Source: Tuctoria greenei (taxonomy: Eukaryota; Streptophyta; Magnoliopsida; Poales; Poaceae). From it: DNA of 64,000 bases. Position 1 is the first letter of the stretch. Each line of letters opens with the position of its first letter. The position numbers and the translations under genes are program-made. Below are positions 47,613 to 58,440 of the stretch, in pieces. The notes under the pieces are model-generated. The model was not told where the DNA came from, made no database searches, and saw nothing but the letters and a program-made list of their open reading frames with translations. The DNA lies in the NCBI GenBank assembly GCA_036927565.1, contig JAYESD010000009.1, positions 149,752,929 to 149,816,928 of the forward strand, read 5' to 3'.

Positions 47613-48475
47613 TGTCGGTACCCTGCGTACCGAATACCCCTTGGGACTGCAAAAAGAGCAAAGGAACTTCACCTATCTGAGTTGAAGACCTCCGAAGGAC
47701 CCACATGTCATACGAAACCGGACCTGCCTTCCTTCTACGGTTAGTCCCAGTGCTGCCACGTGTATCCTGCAACCGGAGCTACATCCCACACATGGGAAAG
47801 CTCCGGGCTAAATACCTGTGCGGCACCCTCGGACCTAACCCCCGACAGAGCAAAGCTCCGGTACTGACACGTGTACAACAGCACCGGACCTACCCATCCC
47901 AAATGAAAAGCTCCGAAGCTGCCATGCGTCCAACCGCCGGACCTTCAGCCTCAACAAACAGAGTGGTGGACTTCCAACGGCTCAGACCTTCAAGGGAAGA
48001 TTAAAGACTTCAAGACCCGATTAAGCATCATTAATACCATCTTAATGACACACGATCAAAGGGTCCTTAATACCAGTAACGACACTGTCAAGGTGCGTTA
48101 CCACACTATTAAGGGTAATTAAGCTCATTAATTGTGTATTAAGCATCAGTAACTACCAGGGCCACATGTCGGGCCAGGCTAGCGATGTAACGACCAGTCC
48201 ATGTACTATAAAAGGACTGGTCGACCGATACACAGGGGAGACTCTTCCAGGCTTCCAGACTCGGCTCTGACACACGTTCACAAGTGCTCAGACGCTCAAT
48301 ACAACAACTACACACCCCGTGGAGTAGGGTATTACGCTTAGGCGGCCCGAACAACGTAAATCCTCGTGTCAACTTGCCATTGTGTTCTGAATCTCTACGC
48401 GCCCACAACCGAACTACAAACTTCGCGGGATGCCAATGGTAGTACCGGGAGAATTGCCGGAACCGAACTTCGACA
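47613..48475 (+). repeat. 5' LTR of the plus-strand Tat-type element, 863 bp
   Basis: It starts TGTCGGTACCC and ends CTTCGACA. The TATA box is TATAAAAG at 48207-48214. CACGTG motifs lie at 47757-47762 and 47868-47873 in AGCTCCGG-containing U3 repeats. Confidence 0.88.
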
Positions 48476-48496
48476 GTTGGCGTGCCAGGAAGGGGT
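48476..48496 (+). promoter_or_regulatory. Primer-binding site of the plus-strand Tat-type element
   Basis: GTTGGCGTGCCAGGAAGGGG follows the LTR. It matches the site of the minus-strand copy at 7058-7036 with two changes. The tRNA was not assigned. Confidence 0.7.
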
Positions 48497-50352
48497 GCCC
48501 GAGATTCAAGGATGGTGAACTCTGCTGCTGGATCGTCCAACGACGACCCTGCTGTGCAACCTGCTGGAGGCAATCCCTCCAACATGCAGCAGCCAGCAGG
48601 TGCTATGGCTCCAGCAGAAGTCATGCCACCATCGCCACCATCCGCACTGGGGAATCAAGCTGGACAGCGAGATGGGGCATCCACGTCAGTCACTGCATCG
48701 GCGAACAACAACCCTGAACACGCGCTTCATGATGTGCGTGCTCTTCTCCAATGTCCACTGCCTTCAGGAGCATCCCAGGGTGCAATGGAACAGTGGAGAG
48801 CTGATGTGGAACATTTGGTTGCAATAGCAGTCGATCACATCAGCAACCAAGGTCCTGCCCCCTTGGGGCGGGCCTCATCGCAGCATCGGATCATGTCGGG
48901 TAGACTTGGTCCGCACGCTTCACAGCACAGGAGGCATGCTGCGTCTCAGCAGGCGACATCACTGCCTTCCGGGGCGCGACGTACCCACACGATAACAAGG
49001 CTTTCGACTCACGACCTCCGGGCGGAGCTTGATCGCTGTTACCATCAACAGGACGACCACGTCCATATCGAGCGCGCTCGCGAAAGGCGAGAGGCTTGGG
49101 ACAGTCCTGCTCTCGAGGGAGTAGGAGGAGGCTGTTCTGCCCTAGCCATGCACCTACGCATGGTCAGATGGCCGCAGAAGTTCTGGCCTCACCTGCCAGA
49201 GAAATTTGACAGGACTGTCAATCCCGCTGAGTTTCTCCAAATCTACTCCACTGCTATCCTTGCGGCTGGAGGCAATGAGGCCGTTATGGCCAATTATTTC
49301 CCCGTGGTTTTGACTGGGACCGCCAAGTCTTGGTTCATGAGCCTCCCCCCTGACTCCATCAACAGTTCACTGCCAATTTTGGGAGTTCATATACCCGACC
49401 AGGCACAAAACTGGACCTTTTTGCTATCAAGCAGAAAGGGGGAGAGTCCCTGTGATCCTTCATCCCGAGGTTCTTCCAGGTACGAAACACCAGACCTTCT
49501 ATCTTAAGCGCCTCTGTCATTATGGCATTTAGACAGGGCGTACGAGACAAGAAGATGCTGGAGAAGCTAGCGAGGAAGGAAGTCACCAGCTTCACGGAAC
49601 TCTTCAGCTTGGCAGACAAGGGCGCCAAAGCTGCGGAGGGCCGTGAAATGCACTCCCAACCACCTCCGGAGGACAACAAAAAGTCCTCCAAGGGAGAAGA
49701 CACTACCTCCGTGAGTGGCAAGAAGAAGAAAAAGTCCAATGACAAGAAAAAGCCGTTGGCCAGCACAACTACTGCTGCAGCTACTGCAGCTCCAGGTGGT
49801 CGTGGGCCATGCCCTGAGAAACAACCTCGACCGTCGTCTGACGACGGTGGCAGCTCCAAGATATGGTGTCCCATACACAAGATGAATAGCCACAACTTGG
49901 AAGGTTGTCGGGAGGTCCAGAACCTTGCCGAGCGCTACAACAAGCGCCGGGAAGAAGTTCCTTTCTGTCAAAGGGAAGGAAAACAAAAAGTCGACAAAGC
50001 TCCGGCTGAAGAGGAGTTAGGCTTTCAGGACCCTAAAAAGGTCTTGAAGGTTGTTTACACCTCCGTTGACGACGACTCCGACGTCTCCGACAACGAGCAT
50101 CAGAAGACCATGAACACTATCTTTGGTGGTTCATGGGACATCACCTCCCGCCGTGTCCTCAAGACAATGCGGCGGGACATGGCCTCAGTAGCTCCCACCG
50201 CCAGGGTGGAGCAGCACCAGAAGTGGATGGACACTGCCATCACCTTTGATGCTTCGGACTGCCCTCGGAACATGATCGGAGCTGGCCAACTTCCACTGAT
50301 GGTATCTCCTAACATCAACAACATCCAACTCTACCATGTAAAAGTGGACTAA
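48482..50352 (+). pseudogene. gypsy gag, frameshifted by a 22-bp deletion
   Basis: The first frame (48482-49507) covers the Pro/Ala/Gln-rich N-terminus and the capsid core up to DSINS. A 22-bp deletion relative to the minus-strand copy (near 49363) then shifts the frame. The correct frame resumes by 49522 (MAFRQGVRDKKMLEKL) and continues through a Lys-rich segment and the C-x2-H-x4-H-x4-C finger (WCPIHKMNSHNLEGC) into the protease. It stops at TAA 50350-50352, directly after the catalytic aspartate. Confidence 0.85.
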
Positions 50353-50904
50353 GGTTCGGGGCTGAACCTCATAAGCTTCAAAGATTTTGTCAAGCTTCAG
50401 CTACGACCTTCAGATCTTCGCCCCTCCCGACCTTTCTCCAGAGTAGGTCCGGGGGCCATAACCCCACTCGGTGCCATTACTCTCCCGGTAACCTTCGAGA
50501 CCCTGGAGAATTACCGCACTGAGAAGTTGTTCTTCGATGTGGCGCATATCAACTTGCCATTCAACGCCATCTTGGGTAGGCCAAACTTGTACAAATTCAT
50601 CCCTGCTGCTCATTATGGCTACTTGGTGTTAAAGATGCCAACACCAGCAGGTGTTCTCCGGATCCGTGGAGATCGCACCATCGGAGTTACTACTCTGGGA
50701 GAACTCCATGCACTTGCTACAATGCAGGAGGAAGAATCCAAAAAGGAGCAAGCTCCAAAACCCCCGAGCATTCATCATCGAGGCTCAACCTTCACACCTC
50801 GTGTGCAACCAAGCGGCAAGACCGACATTCCCGTCAAAGTCGTACAAATCGGTTCCAACGCTGCTCAGATCACCCATATATCAGGAGCTCTGAATGATAA
50901 ATAG
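50353..50904 (+). pseudogene. gypsy aspartic protease, broken at active site
   Basis: It continues in frame after TAA 50350-50352 with GSGLNLIS. The minus-strand copy has a Gly codon where the stop lies. The downstream protease motif NAILGRPNLYKF is present. It ends at TAG 50902-50904, a stop found at the same place in the minus-strand copy. Confidence 0.8.
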
Positions 50905-53437
50905 GAACTCGCACAAATCAGTTTCCTCTGGGCTAATGTCGACGTGTTTTCCTGGCAACCGTCACAAATGCCTGGGATCCCTAGGGAAGTGATTGAGCAC
51001 AATCTGAAGATTTATTCCGACGCTCGGCCTGTACATCAGAAGCCTCGGAAGTAATCAGTAGAGCGACAAAACTTCATACGTCAAGAAGTGAAGAAGTTGC
51101 TCGAAGCTGGATTCATCCGACCAGTTTTTCACCCAAAATGGCTGGCAAACCCAGTCGTTGTACCCAAGGATGGCGGGAAGCTTCGGATGTGTATCGACTA
51201 CACTACACTGAATAAGGCATGTCCAAAAGATCCATTCCCACTACCTCCGGGGCGAATTACTGTGTTTCCTAGATGCATATTCTGGGTATCATCAAATCAG
51301 AATGTCTAGGGAAGATGAAGAGCATACTTCCTTCATCACAGTAGATGGATTATATTGTTACACTGCCATGCCATTCAGTCTCAAAAATGCTGCTTCAACG
51401 TTTGTACGAGCTATGTACAAAACTTTTGGAGAGCTTACCAGAGATGTAGTGGAAGTGTACGTCGATGACATCGTTGTCAAGATCAAGAACAAGGAGTCAT
51501 TCCTTGACACCTTGCAAGGTATCTTCGACAAGTTGCGAGTCACACGCACAAAGATGAACCCAGACAAGTGTGTCTTCGGGGTTAGATCCGGAAAGCTTCT
51601 TGGATTCTTGGTGAACCACCGAGGAATAGAAGCAAATCCGGCGAAGATTAAAGATATTGAAGACATGCGACCACCAGCTCGCATCAAGGACGTTCAGAAG
51701 CTGACTGGATGTCTAGCTGCCCTCAGCCGGTTCATCTCAAGACTGGCGGAACATGCGCTACCCTTCTTCAAGTTATTAGGAAAGTCTGGACCATTCCAAT
51801 GGTCTGAAGAAGCAGAAAAGGTGTTCCAAGAGATAAAGCAGCTCCTCACCACTCTGCCAACCTTGCTAGCTCCGAATCCTGGTGAGCCACTTCTGCTTTA
51901 CATTTCGGCAACTGACAAAGTTGTCAGCATGGTCCTGGTTGCGGAAAGACCAGAACCATACCCACTTCAGGAGTCCAGACCCCTCCGGCAGGGTCTGAAG
52001 CTACCTGAAGGTGAGTCTGGGTCCCAGCTCCCAGACCTGGATCCTCAAGGCGAAATGCCAGTGGAGCCACCTCCTTCAAGTGGAGGAGTCACTGTTGCTG
52101 AACAAGAAGATCCGGACCCCTCCGGGAAGGTCCGTGTCACTACAGAAGAAGCTTCAGGTTCCTTCAGCAGGAAGCAGGAGGTCCCCGAACAAGGTCTGGA
52201 CCCCTCCGGGAGGGTCTGAGTTTATGAGGAGGAAGCTCCGAGCCCCTTCGGGAGGGTCCGGACAGTCCAACACCCGGTGTACTTCATCAGCGAAGTACTT
52301 CATGACGCCAAGACTCGATACTTGGAGGTGTATAAGCTGCTCTACGCAATTCTTATTGCCTCTAGGAAGCTTCGACACTACTTCCAAGCTCACAAGATTT
52401 CAGTGGTAACTTCTTATCCACTGCGTGCAATCTTGCATAACCCCAACTCTACTGGGAACATTGCAAAGTGGGCAGCAGAACTGAACGAGTTCGATCTTGA
52501 ATTCATCCCAATACAAGCATTTAAGAGTCAAGCACTGGCGGACTTCGTGGCGGAATGGACCCCCTCTCCATTAAATCCTGGGGGCCCCAGTGAGCAGAAG
52601 CTGGAACACAAGGTTCCGGTTTTCACCGAGCCTCACTGGACTCTCTACTTTGACGGCTCCGTGCAGAAGCAGGGGGCCGGAGCTGGAGTCCTTCTCCTCG
52701 CTCCGACCGGGGAGAAGGTCAAATACATGGTTCACCTTGACTTCAAGGCGACCAACAACATGGCAGAGTATGAATCACTAATCTATGGGCTCAAGGTGGC
52801 ACTATTATATGGTGTCAAGCAGCTGTTGGTAAAGGGTGATTCGCAGCTCGTCATAAAACAAGTCAAAGGTGAATGCTACTGCAACAACCCTCAACTAGTT
52901 GCATACCTACTTGAAGTACAGAAGCTTCAGAAGGACTTCGAAGTCCTGGATCTTTGCCATGTCCAGCGTCTCAACAACGCTAAAGCCGACAAACTCTCGA
53001 CGAAAGCTTCAACCGGAGCTCCGGCTCCCGATGGAACCTTCGTCCGGAGATTGTCAAGACCAACAGCTCAGCCTATCGAGCTGAGCGAAGGGGGCGAGAC
53101 TAGCACCTCGAAGCTGGCGGTCCCGATGGCCGTATTACCATGGCGCCCATCAAGGGTTGTAGGTGCTGCGGGAAGCTCTGAGCAACCCAGCACGCAAGAC
53201 TCAAATCCTCAAGTTAGCTCCGATTCATGGATCTCGGAGATCTGGAGCTACTTGAAAGACAATTTCCTTCCTAAAGATAATGTATCCGCTGACCGGATAG
53301 TCAGATTGGCTAAAAGATACAAACTGGTAGAAGGGGATCTCTATCGGCGTGGTGCCAACGGCGTCCTAATGCGGTGCATTACAAGGGAAGAAGGCTGCGA
53401 GCTCCTCATAGAAATCCATGGAGGCTAGTGTGGGAAC
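50905..53437 (+). pseudogene. gypsy reverse transcriptase and dual RNase H, decayed
   Basis: A TAA lies at about 51054-51056. A 28-bp deletion near 51246 (PLP|GRI) shifts the frame, which resumes by 51302. The palm motif VEVYVDDIVVK is intact (about 51456). RNase H is interrupted by the same low-complexity insert as in the minus-strand copy (about 51955-52262), with TGA at 52217-52219 inside it. A second RNase H-like domain (WTLYFDGSVQKQGAGAGVLL, near 52637) follows. TAG at about 53426-53428 ends the long frame. Confidence 0.87.
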
Positions 53438-53705
53438 CACGTGTCTTCCTGCACGTTGGTCGGTAAAGCCTTCCGGCATGGTTTTTACTGGCCTACAGCA
53501 CTCCAGGATGCAACTGAGCTAGTGAAGAAATACGAAGCATGTCAGTTCCATGCGAAGAAATTCACACACCAGCTCAACCTCTACAAATGATACCTCCTAC
53601 ATGGACATTCGCTGTGTGGGGGATGGATATCTTGGGACCTTTCCCAAGAGCCGTCGGAGGTTACAAGTTCCTGTACGTTGCCATCAATAAGTTCACCAAG
53701 TGGCC
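53438..53705 (+). pseudogene. gypsy integrase, first part
   Basis: The CEAC-type zinc ligands read YEAC here (first Cys lost), followed by a one-base frameshift near 53560. The core motif GMDILGPFP follows, then FTKW at the insertion point. The gene is cut at 53705 by the solo LTR, and the second part resumes at 56463. Confidence 0.82.
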
Positions 53706-56462
53706 TGTGACACCCGGTTCCGAAACTGAACGAAGTGAACGCATATGTGTGCCCAGGATGTTCAACACACATACACGAGTGCATTCAAAAAAGAGTATAC
53801 AGAAAATTACCACAGCACAAGATTAATTAACCAAATTTTATTAAACAAACCATATTATTGTCGAATACAAACTCTAATGAATATTAATGACAGGTTCAAC
53901 TAATGCAGCAGAAATACTCTAATTAAGCAAACCAAACAGCTAGGCAGCATAAGCGATAGGGTATACACAGCTCCATGCAGCACCACGGGCAAAGCTGACG
54001 GTAGACACGGCCTAGAGCTCCGCATTATCACCATTAAACTCCCAATCCTGATCTGCAACTGTTAGGGGGGGATTGCAATAGTGAGTACATGTCGTACTCA
54101 ACAAGTGTGGAAAGTATGACATGTGGCTGATTCAAATGACGAATATATGTTGAAAAGTACATTAAAACATTTGAAAAGCAATATATGTTACATGTACATG
54201 AAATAAACCCATCATAAGCCATATAGTTATCATAATACCAGTCCATATTACATATCCATCATCATATACCAATATCCATATTCAATACCAGAATTCAATT
54301 CATAACCATCCATGACCATAATTCCAACCATAACCATCCCAATACCGAATTTCCTCTAATCATGGAAGTTGTCCAGGTGCTCATAACCGGGAGCACAACT
54401 ATCATGATAGTTTTATTAGACTCTGCAAAGTTTGTACCGCTTTACCCACGTGTTCGTGATTTCATCACCTTTCAATGACTAAGAACCTCCCTTATGCCCA
54501 TGACCCGTCGATCACATTACACACTTCCGTTGGTGTGTGGCCAAGAGATCACAAAATAGCCTTTACAAAGGGATTCCTAGCCTATTTAGACCCCACTGAG
54601 GTTTCACCGGTGGCGATGTCTCCCACAGAGCACATCTTCAACCAAGGGCCCCCTCTTGAGCTATTCGGATCCCAGGGTAGTCCCACCATTCATCAACAAA
54701 CCTAATCCGACTACCCCTTCCTCAAGCATCCTTATTGGTCCAAATAGCACTAGCAAAGCCCTAATTAATCAGCTACGCCGCATCCATACTTGGCATCGTG
54801 GTGGCACTATAGTCCTGGCTTATTCTCGCATGAACCAGTCCTTAGATCTAAAGCAAGCAAACCACCATGGCATCCAACCCATCCACATACCAGGCTTGCT
54901 TAGATCACCCATTACCATATCATATTATCCAGTTCATGTTAATCATAGTCTCATAAATTCATTATTAATGTGTAGTATTGTTTTCCCATCCCAATTAATT
55001 AAGCGAAGCAAAAAGGTAAAAAGCCCATCCCAACTCTCTACCATAATTCCAGGTGACAAGGGTGGTTTAACAATTCTAGTAAACTTCCTACCATAGGATT
55101 TCCCATCAAATTGACACAAGCATGCAGTTTGCAAACAAAACATTTATTTTAAAACAGGATCAATATGCTTCAAGGACACTTGCCTTGCTCTTGCGGTTGA
55201 TTAGTGTCAAAGCCTTCAAACTCTTGGTGCTGGAGATCCTCCACGGCACTCTCTAGCGCAAATCCGTGTAATCTGCACAATAAACATACAAGACAAGAAA
55301 CACAATCAAAGAGTGCACAAATATTACTCAATATGACATGACATGCATGATTGATGCAAATGCAAGGTAGAACTTGTTAATAGATTGATTTCAAAGATCA
55401 TTAACTAGTTCTAATAGATTTTAATAAGTTTATACATGTTTGGATTTGATTCAAATCAATTTTAGAATTAATTCGATGCAATTTAACCAGGAAAATCGGA
55501 CTAGTCTGCAGAAGGCCGAACTAGTCCGTACTTCGCAGAACTAGCGAACTAGGGTTTTCTAGATCGACATAAATTTGGAGACTAGGGGTTGAATTCACAT
55601 AAGGAAAAGAGAATAGAATGTATACAAAGTGTTTAGGACTCCAATGAATCAAGAAACTTGGAGGTAGCACTTGGATCTTGGTGATCTAGGGTTGGTGATG
55701 AACTTGGAGGTGAATTGGTGATGAGGGACGAAACTTGGTGGAGATCTTGATCCTCTTTCGTTTCCTCCTCTTCTTCTTTTTGCTTGGGATCTCCTCCTCC
55801 CTCCTTGATGGTGGCTCTCCATGAACTAGGTTTTGGGTGGGGTGGAAAAGTGGCAAATAGACTTCAAGCCAAGGGGTGGGGTTGTTTATATAGAGGTGGA
55901 GGCTAGGGTTAGATAGATTTCGAGTTTGAGAGGAGTAGAGGACGGTTTGGAGTCCCACATGGGCTCTAAAAGACTTAGGCACGACGTACCTAGGCCCACT
56001 TAATGTGAAACCCAAGAAACAAGTCATAAAACAAAAGATAAACTCGGAGTGGCGAAATATCGGACAAGTCCGAAAAGGACCGGCCTAGTCCAAAAATGTC
56101 CAGAGAGAAAATCGGACAAGTCCGCTGGAACACCGGACTAGTCCGGAAAAGTCCAGGGACTTAGCAATTTTTCAAGGATTCTTGGAATATCGGACTAGTC
56201 CGCACAAAATCAGACAAGTACGAAAGTTTCCAGAGGCAAAATCAGACTAGTCCGCAGCAAAAACGGACAAGTCCGTTTTGCTCCAAATCAGAGAGAAATC
56301 AGACTAATCCTCAGTAAAATCGGACTAGTCTGCACTTTTCCTGCATTTTAAGTGCAGTTTTGCTCCAAATAAATTTTAAACTAGTTCCTCTTGATGTGGA
56401 TTAATGTTAAACATGTATATGAATGTATGTAGGGCATGATGCATGAAAATGAGGGTGTTACA
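53706..56462 (-). mobile_element. Solo LTR, 2757 bp, inserted in gypsy integrase
   Basis: It begins TGTGACACCC and ends GGGTGTTACA, and is flanked by TGGCC on both sides (53701-53705, 56463-56467). A TATA box (CTATATAAAC) on - near 55890 and a splice-free, ORF-poor body suggest the LTR reads on the minus strand, starting TGTAACACCC. Such ends are seen in large gypsy LTRs of grasses. No internal region, primer site or second LTR is present. It has many CGGACTAGTCCG/CGGACAAGTCCG palindromes (55498-55530, 56060-56345). Confidence 0.85.
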
Positions 56463-57222
56463 TGGCCGGAAGCAACTGCAGTTGTGACAATAAACAAGCA
56501 ATCAGCTATCAATTTCTTGCAGTCCATTGTATGCAGATTTGGAGTCCCAAACAAGATCATAACTGATAATGGGACCTAATTCACATGCTCTGCATTCCAA
56601 GGATATTGCGAAGACCTCGACATTCAAGTCAGCTACGCTTCTGTAGCTCACCCGACAAGCAATGGCCAAGCTGAGAGAGCAAATGCAGAAATCCTAAAAG
56701 GACTCAAGACGCGCACATATGAGCACCTGAAAAAACATGGATCCAACTGGATCGAAGAGCTTCCGCCCACACTGTGGGAAAATAGGACAACTCCAGACCG
56801 GTCAACTGGAGAGACACCCTTCTTCCTGGTGTATGGAGCTAAAGCAGTCCTTCCTCCAGAAATCACCTTGGGGTTGCTCCGGGTCTAGACCTTCAACGAT
56901 GCCACGCAGGACCAATTCCAGCGTGAAGACCTTGACCTTGTTGAAGAGGGAAGGTGCCGAGCAGCTGTTCGGAATGCCCGATACCGCCAAGCTCTTCGGC
57001 GCTATCACCAAAGGCATGTTCACAGCCAACAGCTCGAGGAAGGTGATCTGATGCTACAGAGAATACAAACTCGAGAAGGGTTAAACAAACTCTCCCCCAA
57101 CTGGGAAGGACCCTTCCGAGTGATCAAAGTATCCCGTCCCGGATGCGTTTGCTTGGCAACCGAGGATGGGATACCTCTCCCTAATCCTTAGAACATTGAG
57201 CACCTTCGTAAGTTCTACGCTT
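56463..57222 (+). pseudogene. gypsy integrase, second part
   Basis: It resumes the integrase core after the solo LTR: NKQSAINFLQSIV, then ITDNGT followed by TAA (near 56578), so the second catalytic aspartate is present but the frame stops three codons later. The HPTSNGQAERANAEILKG motif carries the catalytic Glu. The C-terminal part has a TAG near 56886 and another stop near 57190. It ends at TAA close to 57222. Confidence 0.83.
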
Positions 57223-58440
57223 AACATCACAGAAGTGAGTCTGTAGTTACATGTGATGTATGTTATAGATTCATTGTACAGAGTTAGGTAGCTCCTTCGG
57301 GAGAACAGCCGGACCTTCCCCGGAAGGTCCACAAAGTTCAGGCAACACTTGTCACAGTCTCAGAACTAAAAGTGTAGCTAGCTACCTTGGGTCAAACGAG
57401 AAACGAAACACACTTAGCCTGGTTCCGTACCCTAAGAGTGTACTTGTTTCCTCTATACCCCGGACCTATAATGAAAGACATCAATGTGTGAAAGCAGACT
57501 CCATGTGCATTTATTTTGTACAGGCTCAATATTTTTTATTTTTCTCTTTCTTGTCTATAACAAAGTTGTGCAATTCTTCAGAAACTTTAGCTCGACCAAT
57601 TCATATATAATTCAAGTTGCATTGTCAATTCTTCCGGGTCTAAACATTATTAATGGTCTACTCGTCTAAATTCCGCCAAGCCAATCTAGGTCCAGAGTGT
57701 GTTATCGACTTAGCTTAGTCCTGCACCCTAAGTACGCCACTCTACCTACACCCCGGCAGGCCGAAGTAAGGCGAGTCCAGAAACAATCGGACCTCGAGAA
57801 AACAAGCCAGTGCACTTGATCGTATGTAGAATTGCGTTTGACCTAAAAATTTCTTTCGGGAATAGTAACCCGCAAACAAGTTATAGATAAGAAATAGATT
57901 TTACTGTTTTTCTTGACTTCAGTGTGCAGGAAAAATAAAGATCTCATGATGATGGTGGCTGAAGCCGGAGCTATCAAAGCTCCGACATCCCCTAAGGTGG
58001 TCTACTGTCGATGTTTCAAACATTGATAGTAGAAATCGCTGGAGCTACAAAGTTCTGGCAAATCCAGGGGGCCAACCATCAACGTGAAGAAAAGATGGTG
58101 GGAAGACTCCCCAGTGGGGTCTGCTGTCGACGCACAGCGTGTTGACAATGGTCGCTGCTGAAGCTACTAAGCTTCGACAACCTCAGGGGGCCCCTACTAT
58201 CGGCGACTTCGGACTTAAAAACTACAAGTTCGAAGCGCGCAAGTCTTCAACAAAATGCTACATCCTCTTGGTACATGTTCACAATCAAATTGTGTACATC
58301 TACCAGGGGGCCAAGTGGGACAAAGGTTTTGAAGACAAAAAATGAAATTCATAAAATTCTTGGATTTCATCTGGAGACAAGAGATTACAAAATTGGAGAA
58401 AAGAAGAGAAGATACAAGTGGGAGCTACAAAGAGAAAGTC
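57223..58440 (+). other. Tat element 3' non-coding region with PPT-like repeats
   Basis: There is no sense reading frame. From about 57960, degenerate units of 75-120 bp recur, each with a GGAGCTA-x-AAAG word followed by a purine tract. The tracts are CCAGGGGGCC at 58064-58073, CTCAGGGGGCCCC at 58182-58194 and CCAGGGGGCC at 58303-58312. The decamer equals the polypurine tract at 221-230 of the left element. Confidence 0.65.

Noticed and set aside
55686..56027. 113-codon Lys/Arg-rich frame on - in the solo LTR
   Set aside because: It lies inside an LTR, has a simple-composition tail and no known domain.
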